Shown: positions 10,101 to 19,000, numbered from the stretch's first letter. The stretch: 26,955 bases of DNA from Baffinella frigidus (GCA_026770585.1 MU647032.1:107326-134280); one strand, 5' to 3'. A program made the numbers and translations. The notes: generated by a model from the sequence alone, not told the origin.

Positions 10101-12916
10101 GTCACCTGATACTTTCTATTCCGCAAAGCGTCCACCTAAAGGATTCCCGGTACAAACCGTGGTATTATACATTGTACACCCTAAAAGTAAGAAATGGCTC
10201 CAATACCAGGCCAAATCTGAGATACAATCTGTCAGGTGGCGGGATTGGTACCCTTGCCACCCGGCATCTCGACATCGATTCCGAGAGCCTCCGCGACTAC
10301 CTGATGCGTACCGTAGGAGTGTTTGGGGTTAGGGTTTGGGGTTTGGGGTTTGGGGTTTGGGGTTTGGGGTTAGGGTGTAGGGTTTGGGGGTTGGGGTTGG
10401 GGTTCAGGTTTTAGGATTTAAGGTCAGGGTTTAGGGTTTAGGGTTTAGGGTTTAGGAACGTGAGAGACGACCTGATGCGTACCGTAGGGGTGTTTGGGGT
10501 AGGGGTTCGGAGTTTGGGGTATATGGTTTAGGAAGTTATCACAAACAGTCTCGGAGAAAATCAACTTAAGTGACTTAAGTCATCGCGAAGTGACTTAAGT
10601 CATCGCGGGGGGCACGCACAAGTATGTCAAAGAAGAGCCTCAACACCTCTCCCAGTACAACAAAGGCATCTCTCAGCGGGAGCGCAATCAAGGCCTCTCA
10701 CTCTCTCGTGCGAAGGGGCAGAAACCAGCACTCCCAAGTGGACCAAATCGCGATTCAGGCTTTTCGGATTGTAGTCGGGGTTTTGAGCCATTCCGGTCGA
10801 ATTCGACCGGCTGCAGGCGGAAAAGGGTCCACACCACACCCTCGATTTGGTCCACTTCAGAGGGCTAAAACGATAACTTGGCCACTTCGGAAGGCGGAAA
10901 ATAGCTCATATCGCGGGAAATGGCTCAAACCACGGGAAATAGGTCAAACCCTGGGAAATGGCTCAAAGCACAAGAGGCGGGGGGCACGCACAAGGATGTC
11001 GGAGAAGAGGATCGCGGCGTCGAGGTCGTAGCGCCGCACGGGCTGCCATCGCGCAACCCCACATTCAATTTTCTCGGATAACTTTATCTGGCAACGCCTA
11101 AAGTCATCAGATAGTTGACTAGAAATATCTCTGGATCCGGCGGTTGGTCCTCGATAACTTCTCATTTCCTCGCAAGGCGATCGTGCACACAACCTTGTCA
11201 TTACCCCATTTTCATTTCCGAGGAAGGCTCTACGATTTCAGGGTTAACTAGTATGCGGTATCACGCTACGGCCTGCCAACGCCGCGTCATTTCCTCGCAA
11301 GGCTTCGCGACTTCACGGGCTGCCGTACCCAGCACCATTTCATGCGATATTTCGTTAGGGGTCCTCTATCAGTTCCAACACGGCAGCCTCCATGCACTCC
11401 CACTAGCCCTTGGAAGTGGCTCATATTGTGCTCTGGAACCAAAATCCCAAAAGTTGATTGTGTACCAAGATTGGGACTTAAGTTGACACAGCCAGGCGAA
11501 TTCGCCTGGCTGGCAAGGTGAATCGAAAATGTTCAAGGGCACTATTTGAGCCACCTCCCAGGGATAGTGGTCCCATGTATTTCCTCGCACAGAGGCTGTG
11601 TTTGTCGTCACTAGGCTGCGAGTAAAGCAAGAGAGGGCTCCACATGTCGGCTCCTCGGAAGGCCCTATTTCAGGGTAGTTAGTAAAGCAAGAGACGATTT
11701 CAGGGGAGTGAATCTTTACTAAGAGTAAAGCAAGAGACGGGCGCGACCTGCATAGCACGTGGCATTTCGTTATGGATTAAACCCACGCCAGAGTGGAGGA
11801 GGGGGTTGAATTTTTCAAAACCTTTCTGATCAGGTTCTCCACTTTTGAAAACCACTACCGTCAAGGGGGATTGATTTTTGGCGACCCCTTCGAAGACTCT
11901 GGCGTGGACATTACTAGACTGAGAGTAAAGCAAGAGCCACGCCAGATTCTTGGAAGGGGTCGCCAAAAACCAATTCCCCGGAGGTATCAAGGGAAATGGT
12001 TTACTTTCGAGATAGTGCGGCGCCTAAAACTGCGCTCGGAAAAAGGCGAACCCCACTGAGCAATCTCATCCGGACGAGTATTCATAATGAATACGATTTC
12101 AGGGATCTCCGATTCGATTTTGGTGTATCTTGAGGCTCTAAATGAAGTCTAGATAGACGACTGTCTTATTTATACCCCTAAAGATACACCAAAATCGTAT
12201 TCATTATGAATACTCGGCGGGATTAAATCTGGCGTGGAGAGGGCGCGACCTGCATGGTGCACTCCGCCACGTGCTTCGGAACCTTCAGCAGCTCCAGGAA
12301 GTTGCACCCCGTGTCCTTCTTGTACTGCGTGTACTCCGGCAGATGCCGCCCCGCTTGCCTGCTCGGGGAGGCGCCGTCACTCAACTGGAGGTTGCTTTGA
12401 AAGAAACGCAACACTCGAAAAAAAAGGTGGTGGGTGGTCGCAGCGACCTGAAGAGCCAGATCGGCGTGCGCTCGCACTCCTCCCCGCGCGCCACGCGCAC
12501 CATGAGATCGTTCTGGAGCTTCATGCTCACCCCCCCCGCAGCCACACGAGCCGCTGCCTGGGGACGGACGGAGCAAGACATCCGCGAAGCGCCCGACCTG
12601 AATTGACAAGGAGTCAGGCTTTTGCTTGTCCCTGCCCGGATCTAGAAGAACCAACACGCGGGGATGAACTGCACGCTCAGAGTGGGCACTCAATCTCAGG
12701 GAATCGGAGCCCAGACTGGGCCAGGTCGCCACCAGTCTTGCTTCTCGAAGAATGCAAGAGTGGAGATGTTAGGAGCGGGCTTTGAAAGAGAACGACCATC
12801 CACATCCATCTCCGGGATGGTCCAAACCTGAGACCGAGGTGCGCGGCGCCAGGTGCGAAGGCGCTGGCATGGCTCGCCAGCAGCAGAGGTGCAAGCACCG
12901 CCGCGAGAACCCGCAT
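746..12916 (-). CDS. UROD: Uroporphyrinogen decarboxylase, plastid-targeted (14 exons, 3' partial)
   Basis: Decarboxylates the four acetate side chains of uroporphyrinogen III to coproporphyrinogen III (EC 4.1.1.37) in haem and chlorophyll synthesis. Exons in transcript order: 12916-12828, 12597-12448, 12358-12250, 11042-10992, 10300-10252, 8232-8174, 6892-6818, 5598-5518, 5071-5012, 4784-4731, 3725-3631, 3238-3157, 2538-2476, 832-746. They join in frame to 368 codons. Family motifs appear in order: [11 protein letters not shown] (R80 and R84 match human R37 and R41), LFSDIL (D131 matches catalytic D86), [13 protein letters not shown] (Y210 matches Y164), [14 protein letters not shown], and SLQGNFD. 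Junctions are GT-AG except the exon 9 donor, where no GT is present. The position of human S219 is alanine (A263). Residues 1-54 form a bipartite plastid presequence. The C-terminal part with the conserved His region is missing and should lie left of the window. Exon 13 is the least certain in sequence. The family call is very secure; exact boundaries are inferred. Confidence 0.9.
990..1146. repeat. Tandem CT-rich minisatellite
   Basis: Units of the form GCACAATAACATCCTCTCTC with variable CT tracts are repeated three to four times, then run into a long (TC)n tract. Confidence 0.85.
1152..1190 (-). repeat. Acceptor-side fragment copy of UROD exon 14
   Basis: Matches the start of the exon (GGCGGCGACTCCCCCGAACC on the minus strand) and the flanking intron around CCCCGCACG. 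It lies upstream of the real exon and lacks the rest of the exon. Confidence 0.7.
1205..1310. mobile_element. MITE-like element, family E copy 1
   Basis: Terminal inverted repeats TATCCCTTAAGTGG and CCACTTGAGGGATA enclose about 105 bp. The interior (AAGAGGTCCTAGG, GGGCCCTACGGTAGGGC) recurs at 18208-18312 (inverted) and 22119-22229. It is too short to code for a transposase. Confidence 0.75.
1368..1504. mobile_element. MITE-like element, family G copy 1
   Basis: About 137 bp, sharing GCTTCACGGATACAGT, TCTAACCGC and GGAACTCGGCCGCTGC with copies at 16605-16742 and 18990-19128. The ends resemble CCACTTAGCAGC and its inverse. Confidence 0.75.
1780..1940. mobile_element. MITE-like element, family D copy 1
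   Basis: Bounded by CCACACAGCGGGC and GCTGTGTGG. The interior core CCGTTACCTTATCGGTAGGA plus CTACGGATTGCCTACC is shared with elements at 6312, 9240, 16444, 20931 and 21267. Confidence 0.8.
1939..2077. mobile_element. MITE-like element, family A copy 1
   Basis: Long terminal inverted repeats: CACGGGAGGACCAAATCG on the left, and CGATTTGGTCC with GGGTTGGTGGT on the right. The same termini occur at 15338-15479, 16975-17170 and 17349-17498. It directly abuts the family D copy. Confidence 0.75.
2673..2701 (-). repeat. Acceptor-side fragment copy of UROD exon 13
   Basis: Repeats the start of exon 13 (VTMDTQTQR on the minus strand, preceded by CAG) upstream of the real exon at 2538-2476. Its 3' half is absent. 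Confidence 0.75.
2837..2925. repeat. Telomere-like TTTCGGG block
   Basis: Degenerate GGGTTTC heptamers on the plus strand in a UROD intron. Confidence 0.8.
2932..3045 (-). repeat. Donor-side copy of UROD exon 12, with an internal duplication
   Basis: Near-complete second copy of the exon at 3238-3157. The acceptor is lost (TATGCG instead of CATCAG), while the donor GACGTG|GTCC is kept. A segment of about 36 nt around GCGTACGC plus CTCCAGC is tandemly repeated inside the copy, which would break the protein. Confidence 0.8.
3246..3310. repeat. GGGTTTTG/GGGTTTG array
   Basis: About nine degenerate telomere-like heptamers, directly upstream of the UROD exon 12 acceptor in transcript direction. 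Confidence 0.85.
3378..3628. repeat. GGTGTAGGGTGT and TGTGGTG tandem array
   Basis: Uninterrupted degenerate GGGTGTA / GGTGTGT units of 7 bp lie between exons 11 and 12 of UROD and reach the exon 11 donor. Confidence 0.9.
3729..3850. repeat. TTTAGAG-TTTAGGG 14-mer array
   Basis: Alternating TTTAGAG and TTTAGGG heptamers form a 14-bp higher-order unit. It begins immediately at the exon 11 acceptor, so the repeat supplies the acceptor polypyrimidine context in the transcript. Confidence 0.9.
3974..4032 (-). repeat. Acceptor-side copy of UROD exon 11
   Basis: Encodes [19 protein letters not shown] after an intact CCAG acceptor. It then diverges before the donor. It lies upstream of the real exon at 3725-3631 and carries the same VFEA motif. 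Confidence 0.85.
4294..4388. mobile_element. Fold-back (MITE-like) element
   Basis: Near-perfect inverted arms of about 27 bp (TTTGTACCAGGATAAGGTAA and its complement) around a loop of about 40 bp; no ORF. Confidence 0.75.
4560..4600 (-). repeat. Donor-side copy of UROD exon 10
   Basis: Encodes [13 protein letters not shown] followed by an intact GT donor. It lacks the exon start and acceptor and lies downstream of the real exon (4784-4731). Confidence 0.85.
4788..5008. repeat. TTTAGTG / TTTCGGG repeat block
   Basis: Telomere-like variants (GTGTTTA, GGGTTTC) in two similar halves, both containing TGACGAACAA- or TAACGAATAA-like joints followed by CCGAGTGTT. This indicates a duplication of about 105 bp. 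Confidence 0.8.
5150..5297 (-). repeat. Two acceptor-side copies of UROD exon 9
   Basis: Copies at 5150-5213 and 5272-5297 each begin with CAG then GAGGGGGAGCGGTGG or a close variant, and fade out before the exon end. They are separated by a clean TTTAGGG run (5211-5262). Both lie upstream of the real exon 5071-5012. Confidence 0.8.
5726..6223 (-). repeat. Acceptor-side copies of UROD exon 8
   Basis: Fragments at 6166-6223 (encoding [17 protein letters not shown] in part), 5980-6034, about 5866-5885 and 5745-5775 copy the exon 5' two-thirds. All lie upstream of the real exon 5598-5518. A middle fragment also occurs downstream near 5370-5395. Confidence 0.75.
5771..6004. repeat. Large inverted duplication containing exon fragments
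   Basis: Arms at about 5771-5859 and 5917-6004 are reverse complements over roughly 85 bp with a few mismatches; the core is AACACAATCATAACCTGTCT and its complement. Each arm includes a piece of an exon 8 copy, so the exon fragment itself is present in both orientations. Confidence 0.8.
6312..6473. mobile_element. MITE-like element, family D copy 2
   Basis: Starts CCACACAGCGGGCTACGAAG and ends CCGCTGAGTGG, with the family core TTACCTTATCCGTAGGAGCC. Confidence 0.8.
6650..6730 (-). repeat. Donor-side near-full copy of UROD exon 7
   Basis: Matches exon 7 (6892-6818) with several substitutions and a short insertion that shifts the frame. The donor (AACAAG|GTGCC) is kept, and no acceptor fits. 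Confidence 0.8.
6952..7057. mobile_element. MITE-like element, family B copy (diverged)
   Basis: Shares TTGACATCTTTCA, GATAAGGCGTCGGTTTCCCT and the terminal TCTGGCGTGG with the family B element at 14325-14450. Confidence 0.65.
7154..7302. mobile_element. MITE-like element, family I copy 1
   Basis: Shares AAAAGTCAACTT, AAGGATTTTCT and ACCCTCGAAGCCCACCG with 9550-9688. Terminal inverted pair CCACACGGTGG and CCCACCGAGT. Confidence 0.65.
7324..7655 (-). repeat. Acceptor-side fragments of UROD exon 7
   Basis: Two fragments (about 7324-7366 and 7608-7655) retain the first 25-40 nt of exon 7 (GACGTGAAGGACATGCTCTC in the first) and lie upstream of the real exon. Confidence 0.6.
7366..7502. mobile_element. 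Fold-back element inside an exon 7 fragment
   Basis: Arms AAGATAACTGAATCAGTTCC and its reverse complement flank about 90 bp containing a second inverted pair (TAATTAGGCCTCCTAATTA). Flanking sequence ATCTCG / CGAGAT belongs to the arms. Confidence 0.75.
7974..8025 (-). repeat. Donor-side copy of UROD exon 6
   Basis: Contains the [11 protein letters not shown] coding segment and an intact GTCCGTTTG donor. The exon start is lost. It lies downstream of the real exon 8232-8174. Confidence 0.8.
8220..9060 (-). repeat. Acceptor-derived satellite upstream of UROD exon 6
   Basis: A degenerate unit of about 50-65 bp recurs roughly 12 times. Its plus-strand core is GAATGCCTGCC, with AAAGAAAG and TTTATGGAAATCTTAA. 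The core is the minus-strand acceptor GGCAGGCATTC of exon 6 itself. Longer exon 6 fragments sit in it at about 8350-8385 and 8572-8618. Confidence 0.8.
9122..9195. repeat. Telomere-like block in reverse sign (CCCTAAA on plus)
   Basis: A short CCCTACA/CCCAAAA run. It is one of the few blocks within UROD with the G-rich strand in the transcript; a second lies at 9364-9420. Confidence 0.75.
9240..9359. mobile_element. MITE-like element, family D copy 3 (5' truncated)
   Basis: Begins at the family core GGTTACCTTATCCGTAGGAG and ends GTCCGCTGTGTGG. Confidence 0.75.
9550..9688. mobile_element. MITE-like element, family I copy 2
   Basis: CCACACAGTGG to CCACCGTGTGG, about 139 bp, similar throughout to 7154-7302. 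Confidence 0.7.
9879..10046. repeat. Telomere-like TTTAGGG block
   Basis: Degenerate GGGTTTA/GGGTTCA heptamers on the plus strand, running directly into the exon 5 fragment copy. Confidence 0.85.
10046..10092 (-). repeat. Donor-side copy of UROD exon 5
   Basis: Encodes [14 protein letters not shown] and keeps the GGTACC donor. It lies downstream of the real exon 10300-10252. A matching acceptor-side fragment is at about 10467-10489 (GACCTGATGCGTACCGTAGG), upstream of the exon. Confidence 0.8.
10318..10530. repeat. GGGTTTG / TTTAGGG array
   Basis: Telomere-like heptamers lie between the real exon 5 acceptor and its fragment copy. Confidence 0.85.
10611..10640 (-). repeat. Donor-side copy of UROD exon 4
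   Basis: GGGCACGCACAAGTATGTC on plus matches the end of exon 4 plus its donor (GGGCACGCACAAGGATGTC at 10982). An acceptor-side remnant, ACGGGCTGCC, lies at about 11312-11330. Confidence 0.65.
10736..10860. mobile_element. Fold-back element with a perfect central palindrome
   Basis: Arms AAGTGGACCAAATCG and CGATTTGGTCCACTT. The centre contains CCGGTCGAATTCGACCGG, an 18-bp perfect palindrome. Confidence 0.7.
11738..11757 (-). repeat. Donor-side copy of UROD exon 3
   Basis: GGGCGCGACCTGCATAGCAC matches the exon 3 end and donor (GGGCGCGACCTGCATGGTGC at 12241). It lies downstream in transcript direction. Confidence 0.65.
11783..11908. mobile_element. MITE-like element, family B copy 1
   Basis: Terminal inverted repeats CCCACGCCAGA and TCTGGCGTGG enclose about 105 bp; no coding capacity. 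Confidence 0.75.
11938..12237. mobile_element. MITE-like element, family B copy 2, split by a nested element
   Basis: Starts CCACGCCAGATTCTTGG and ends TCTGGCGTGG. It closely matches the uninterrupted copy at 17172-17308, but about 155 bp of a different fold-back element (12069-12222) is inserted near its end. Confidence 0.8.
12069..12222. mobile_element. Fold-back element, family C copy 1 (nested)
   Basis: Arms GAGTATTCATAATGAATACG and its complement, with inner arms TTGGTGTATCTT / AAGATACACCAA. The related element 15602-15784 shares GACGAGTATTCAT and CTCGGCGGGATTA-like ends. Confidence 0.8.
12754..12916 (-). other. Bipartite plastid-targeting presequence of UROD (first exon 12828-12916)
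   Basis: The first exon opens with Met-Arg followed by a hydrophobic core ([12 protein letters not shown]) and the cleavage context [10 protein letters not shown], with Phe at +1. This is the ASAFAP-type signal peptide junction known from plastid proteins of secondary red-lineage algae. The following stretch to about residue 54, continued in the second exon at 12597 downward, is rich in Ala, Arg and Ser and has no acidic residue, like a transit peptide. The mature enzyme probably begins near [10 protein letters not shown]. The region 12754-12827 below the exon is intron 1. Confidence 0.8.
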
Positions 12917-13072
12917 CGAATCGGAAAATACAGGTTTTTCGCGGCCGCCACACCGAGGCGGGCCCGTGCCACGTCAACTTTTCTGAATATTTCGACCACT
13001 TTCGAGCAAAAGTGGTCAGGTGTCCGAAAGTGGCCAGGTCAAAAATCCCTGCCTGAAAAATCCGCCGCGGTC
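12917..13072. promoter_or_regulatory. Divergent intergenic region between UROD and FKBP start codons
   Basis: Only 156 bp separate the minus-strand UROD ATG (12916) from the plus-strand FKBP ATG (13073), so both promoters and 5' UTRs must lie here or overlap the coding starts. No convincing TATA box is visible. Two small inverted pairs occur: GACCACT at 12994-13000 with AGTGGTC at 13011-13017, and CCACTTTCG at 12996-13004 with CGAAAGTGG at 13025-13033. These could be a shared factor-binding site. Unlike the flanking introns, the region has no telomere-like repeats. Confidence 0.6.
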
Positions 13073-16000
13073 ATGCTTGCGCGTTCTTCCTGCGCCGCCG
13101 CCCTTCGGGGGGCTGCCCTCGGGGGCGTTGCCCTCCGGGGAGCCGCACGCTCCGCCGCGCCCGTCTTCGGGGTCGCGCACCCCCGCGCTTTCGCCTCGAT
13201 GCCAGGTTGTGGACCTTGGTCGAAAAACGGGCTGTATCTCACGAGAGAGGACGCACGATGAGGCAGAGTTGGGGGGATGGAGCGAGAGAGTGATAGGTAG
13301 GTCGGACCCCAGAATTTTCAGAAACCGTGCCCCCGCGACTCGCGCAGGGGGGGGACGAAGGGTCGACGTGTGTGCCACAGGACAGTTACAATTCCCGCCT
13401 GCATGATCCTGTTTGACAAGCGGACTGTCCTGCAGATGAGGCGAAGCCGTGGTACGTGCTCGGCGTCCAGATGGGCCACCAAATGGGTGACATCAAGGCG
13501 GGCGGTGATTCCCGCACACACCTAGTTCTCCACCAGAAGAGAACCAAATCGGGGTGGAGTTGAGAAAAATTTATCATCAGAATAAGCCCGCAGGGTTCAT
13601 CTCTGGTGAAAATTACTACAGGTGGCATATCCCGATTTGGTTCTCTTCTGGTGGCTGGTGGCTGTTTCAACCCATTTGGTCTCACCATTTTGTTGATTCC
13701 CGGGCTCTTTTCCGCTCCAAGGTTGACGATTTTCCACCCCAGACCCTGCATCTCAACTTGATAATAGTCGGTCAGCCCGAATGAGGCAGCGCTAGACACC
13801 CTCTCCTCCCACGAGCCCTCAGAGAGCTTTACAAAACGCGATTCCAGACGGCCTTACCTCAAGCGTCTCACTGACATACCTGGGTCAAATCCGGTCGTGA
13901 AATCGCGTTTTGTAAAGCTCTCTTTGAAGCTCTCTGAACCGGATTTGACCCGTATGGCAGTGGAGGTGGACTCGTTCCTCAAGGGCCTCACCGACACACT
14001 TGAAATAGATCTGGATCTTTCTAGACCCTTCTGCGACCCCGTTTCAACGACTATTAACCAGAAAATTGTTTGAGGACTTTACTTTTCACAACACGTGCAC
14101 AGCTTGTACAATGCCTTTTCAGACCTTTACAATCCCTACTCAAGGAATTCGACCCTCATAAGAGGTCACAAGCAGCGTCGTGTGGACCTTAAATCCTTAC
14201 TCACTTACATCCGTGCGCGTGGCGGCAGTGGAGGTGGACTCGTTCCTCAAGGGCCTCACCGACAAGCTCAACGGCACCGTCGACGAGTCTAACCTCTCTA
14301 AGGAGGACTCAGACAAGGTACACTCCACGCCAGAGGGCTCGAAGCATCCGCTTTTGACATCTTTCAGGGGGAATCCCTTGAACACTTAAATTAACGACGC
14401 CAGATCTGGCGTGGATAAGGCGTCGGTTTCCCTCGAGTCCTCTGGCGTGGCTGCTTAACTTGCTGATGCTTTTTATGTAGATCTTTTCTACGGAAAGGCG
14501 TGGTATTCGCCTATGTTGGGAGCATTTGAAACCTAAAGGACCTGAAGCGAGAAGATTTTGCACCCCCCATACAAACCGCCAACTTGTGTCGCCCCCCATA
14601 CAAACCGCCAACTTTTGACACGCTTGCCGGCATCGTCGACTCGGCTGCCCTCTCTAACGAGGATTCAGACAAGGTCAGGGTGGACACCCTAATTCATACA
14701 AGGTAAAGGTGGACACCCTAATTTAGACAAGGTAATGGTGGACGCCCTATTTCCGGCGTCTAACCTAATCACGGTATTCCGTAGGGTGCTACCGTATGCA
14801 ATACCGTAGGGTGATACGGAATGCCGGAATTAGGTTGACGCTGGAATTGTGGCGTCCGCCCTTACAAGGACTGGTTCACCTGTTTTACCTTCGTATACGT
14901 TGTCTACTTGGTGATATACGACTCTGGGTAGGTCCCTCGAGATTATCTTCTCTCGCGTGTGACCTCCCCAGAACCAACCAACCAACCCTGAGTCGATCAT
15001 TGTTTCCAGAAGAGAACCAAATTAGGGTGTTGAGGCCTGTGGTAAAAACCTTGCAGACTAAAGGCTCAGCCTTTAGTCTGCAGGGGAAATGCAACTTTTG
15101 CTATCGTCGATTTGGTTCACTTCTGGTGGCTGGTGGTAGCTCACCTGTTTTATTGTTTCCAACAGATGCGGGAATGTTTTAATCAGTAATAGTAAACAAT
15201 AAGTTGACGGTTTCGTGGGGGAGTTGACTTTAGACAAACTCATTAATAAATCCATTGTCTGAGATGATATTGTTTCCAACAGATGCGGGGAGGTCGACTC
15301 GCGGAGCCTCTCTCAGGAGGACTCGAGGTACAGGGGTCCACCACCCCCCACGGCAGGACCAAATCGTCGAGTTTCGACCCTTCACTTTGCCTGGGCAGAC
15401 CTCCCTTTTCGGGGGGTCTGTCAAGGCAAATCCAGGGTTTTAAAATCGGCGATTTGGTCTTCCCGTGAGGGTTGGTGGGTACCTCGCTCATCAGAAACCA
15501 CTTCCCCCTAGGACCGTACAGTAGGCCTATGCCTAGGGCCCTGTGGCGTTCCTAGGGGGGGGGGGGGGTTCTTATGAGCCAGGTACCCCTGCAGAGTGAT
15601 TTCATCAGGACGAGTATTCATGATGGATACGATTTTGGGGAGCTCCGATCCTATTTGCAATGGAAATTACTACATAATTTCTTTGGGACGTGACTGGGTA
15701 TTTCCGGTGTGTAGTAATTTTTGATGCAGATCGGATCGGAGATCCCCGAACTCGTATTCATCACGAAAACTCGCCGGGATTAGATTCCGGGACTTGTTGG
15801 CCGCTTTTCGAGTTGCTGAGCTGACGAGATGTTGAGCTGATTTGTCAAATTATTTTTGCTGAAGTCAAAAAGAATACAAAATCAACGAGAATTGTGGTGT
15901 GTACCACAATTCGATTTGTACCACAATTCGATTTGTACTGAAATTCGATTTGTTCCACAATTCTCGAAACAATGCAGCATCTCGTCAACCCAGCAACTCG

Positions 16001-19000
16001 AAAACCGCCCTGCAATTCCGGAATCGCTCTACTCTAGCTCTGTCTCAGTCTATTTGGGATCACCAATGTGGTGATCCCGGGCTCTTTTCCGCTCCAAAGT
16101 TGATGGATTTGTACCACGCACCCAGCATGTCAACTGAAGGATAGCCGGCCAACCCGACTGAGGTGGAGCTAGATTAGTGTCCGAGGCCATGCAATTTAAA
16201 CCGACTTTTATGCAATCTTAAAAGCGAATGTTGTCAGATTTTGCTATTTTAGCGTCGACATAGCTTTGACATAAGACACAACCCACCCCAAGATAGCGAA
16301 AACACGGTTTAAATTGCATGGCCTCGCCCATGAAGATACTCTCTCGCGCCTGTGCCGCCCAGAGTGCCGTTGGCATCTGTTGGAAACAATAAAACAGGAT
16401 AAAACAGGCCAGCCCAAACAACAAAACGCCATGGAAACATTCCATACATCGGGCTACGAAGGGAAAATATATTCCAAATAAGCCGTTTTTCGTTACCTTT
16501 TCCGTAGGAACCCCCCCTAAGTCTCTAAGGATTGCCTACCGTAGGGTCGTAGGTCTGATGTTTGCAGGGTCATTCGAAATCCCTTCGAAGTCCGCTGTGT
16601 AGGCCCCTTAGCAGCCACCATGGGCTTCACGGATACAGTGCATCTAAACGATTTGTACCAGAATCTTATCAATTTGCATTGGATTCTAACCGCATGTCCC
16701 CCGGATATCCGGGGGGAAAGGAACTCGACCGCTGCTAAGTGGGAAAGCACCAGGAACGCGGCGAAAGTTGCCGGGGTTGACTTCCGGCTAAGTTGCCAAT
16801 GTTGACTTTGTGCGCAGGTGTTGAAGATCCTGCAGGGGCGGCAGAAGGTGCGTGAGGATGCGCTCCGCGACGCGTCCAAGGGCGCCGCCACGGAGATCGG
16901 TAAGTTGACACGCTCCATAAGTTAACACATCCACGGACAAAGATAACCACGCCAGATTCGCCACGGAGAACGGTACCACCAACCCTCATGGAAAGACCAA
17001 ATCGTTGATTTTCAGACATCGGATTTAGGGGGCGTCGGGGTCGGATCCGACCCCGACGATTTTATAATGGCTCAATCAAAGCTGCTTTCTCAAAGTTTGA
17101 GAGTTTTAAAAATGCTTTGCACAAAAGGTCGAAAATCGTTGTGTTGGTCCTCCCGTGAGGGTTAGTGGTAACCACGCCAGATTCTTGGAAGGGGTCGCCA
17201 ACGGTCAATTCCCCAGAAGGAATAAGGGAAATGGTTTACTTTCGGCATAGTTGAAGGCCAAAAGTGGCGTGCCCAAAGGGAGCTACCCACTCAAGCAGTC
17301 TGGCGTGGAAGTTAACACGCTCCATAAGTTAACACGCCCCACGCCGGTTTCAACAGCCGCAGGGATCAATCAAATCGCCGATTTTCGATTTCACACTCCT
17401 TGAGGAATTTGAGCCATTCAAGTCGGAATCCGTCTTTTCCTCGGGGAGTTGCGTGACCTGAAAGTCATTGATTTGAGCAGCCCGTGAGGGTTGGTGGTGA
17501 GACATGAGTTGCAAATTTCGACGGCCGAAGCGTAACTTTCACCTGTGGAGTTCTAGATCTGTCTCAGCCTATTTGGGCTCTCACCAATTTGGTGAGCCAA
17601 GGCTTTCTTCCGCTCCAAAGTTGACGGATTTGTACAGCAAACGCAGCATGTCAAGTTGAGAATAGTCGGTCAACCCGAGTGAGGCACCACTAGGAGGTGA
17701 TGTGTGATGGGCCTGCGGGTGCAACACGGCCCAATCACACATCACTTCCCCGCACAGTGGACTTCGCAGACCCGTCCATTTATGTTTGTGGTGCTGATCA
17801 CGAATTGCTCGGTTCACCCCCCGCAAGAAGATGCTGGAAGCAGCGGCGAAGGAAGCTGGGAGATGATGTGTGATTTAGTCGCCTAATAGATTATATCTCA
17901 GGTTTGGCTTGGTATTGGAGCCGTTTCGTACGTTGGAGCCGTTTCATTGGAGCCGTTTCGTGCATTCGGAGCCGTTTCTTAACATATGGGACCCGCAGGC
18001 AACAAGGTGCTGGAAGCTGCGGCGAAGGAACCTGGTGCTCTCAAGCTGCCGTCTGGGGTATGCCGAACCCTGAGGGTGTAGGGTTCTGGGTGTCGGGGTT
18101 TTCGTTTTGAGAGTTGCTCTTTGATGCAGACTCCTCTATCCCTTCCTGGCTGCGGCCATCATGCTGGCATGGCTGAGAAGCTGGTGCTGTCAACCTCCCT
18201 TCCGGGGTATCCCGTAAGTGGCGAGTAGCCTCATACACCCTACCGTAGGGCCCTAGGACCTGCCTAGGACCTCTTGACAGTCAAATTTGACTGCCTCGCC
18301 ACTTGAGGGATATCGACCCTTTTTGTTTGTAGGGTTCATAGTTGCTTGTCGGAACTCCCTTCTGTGGTATGGCGACCCCTTGTATGCGGGTTGGGGGTGG
18401 GGGGTAGGGTTCAGGGTGTAGAGTGCAGAGTTGGTTCTTCAGGGTTTAGGGTTTGGTCCATACCGTCTCCTCTCTCTCTTTCGCCCTGCATCAGTCGCTG
18501 TACACCACTTTCTGTCTCTCTCTCTAACAAAGTCGCGTTACAGTACAGTCTTGACTCCAAATGGCGGCCGTGGTGGTAGCGGGACGCTTCGTTCCAACCC
18601 AGCAGACACTTTTTTAGTATTAGCAAATAATTAATACCGACGAATAAATAAATAATGTCAACGAATGTATTAGTAAATGTCTCTCTCTCGTGCAGGTGGT
18701 GGTGGTGCACGGTAAGGAAGGCGAGGGCGCGCAGCCCACCTTGACCGACAAAGTCAAGGTACGCACCCTTCCCACTCGAGGCCAGAAAAGGGAGTATTTT
18801 AAAACCCGTGGTCATTTACAAGTGGGGCGGTGTGTAGTAATTTTCACATAAATAGGCGCGTTTGGTCACGTAGCTAACAGAATTATGTTAGCCATTCGCG
18901 AAGGAGGGCGCGGGCGCGCAGCCCACCATGACCGACAAGGTCAAGATACGCACCCTTCCTGTGATTCAGCCTCACTTGATCTGGGCCCCCCACTTCGCAG

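Noticed and set aside
10051-10414. Plus-strand ORFs over UROD exon 5
   Set aside because: Antisense shadows of the exon and its copy plus repeat translation.
13961-14000. Taking this as the start of FKBP exon 3
   Set aside because: The frame runs into a TGA soon after LTDTL and no donor follows; 14229-14317 has both splice sites and preserves the frame.
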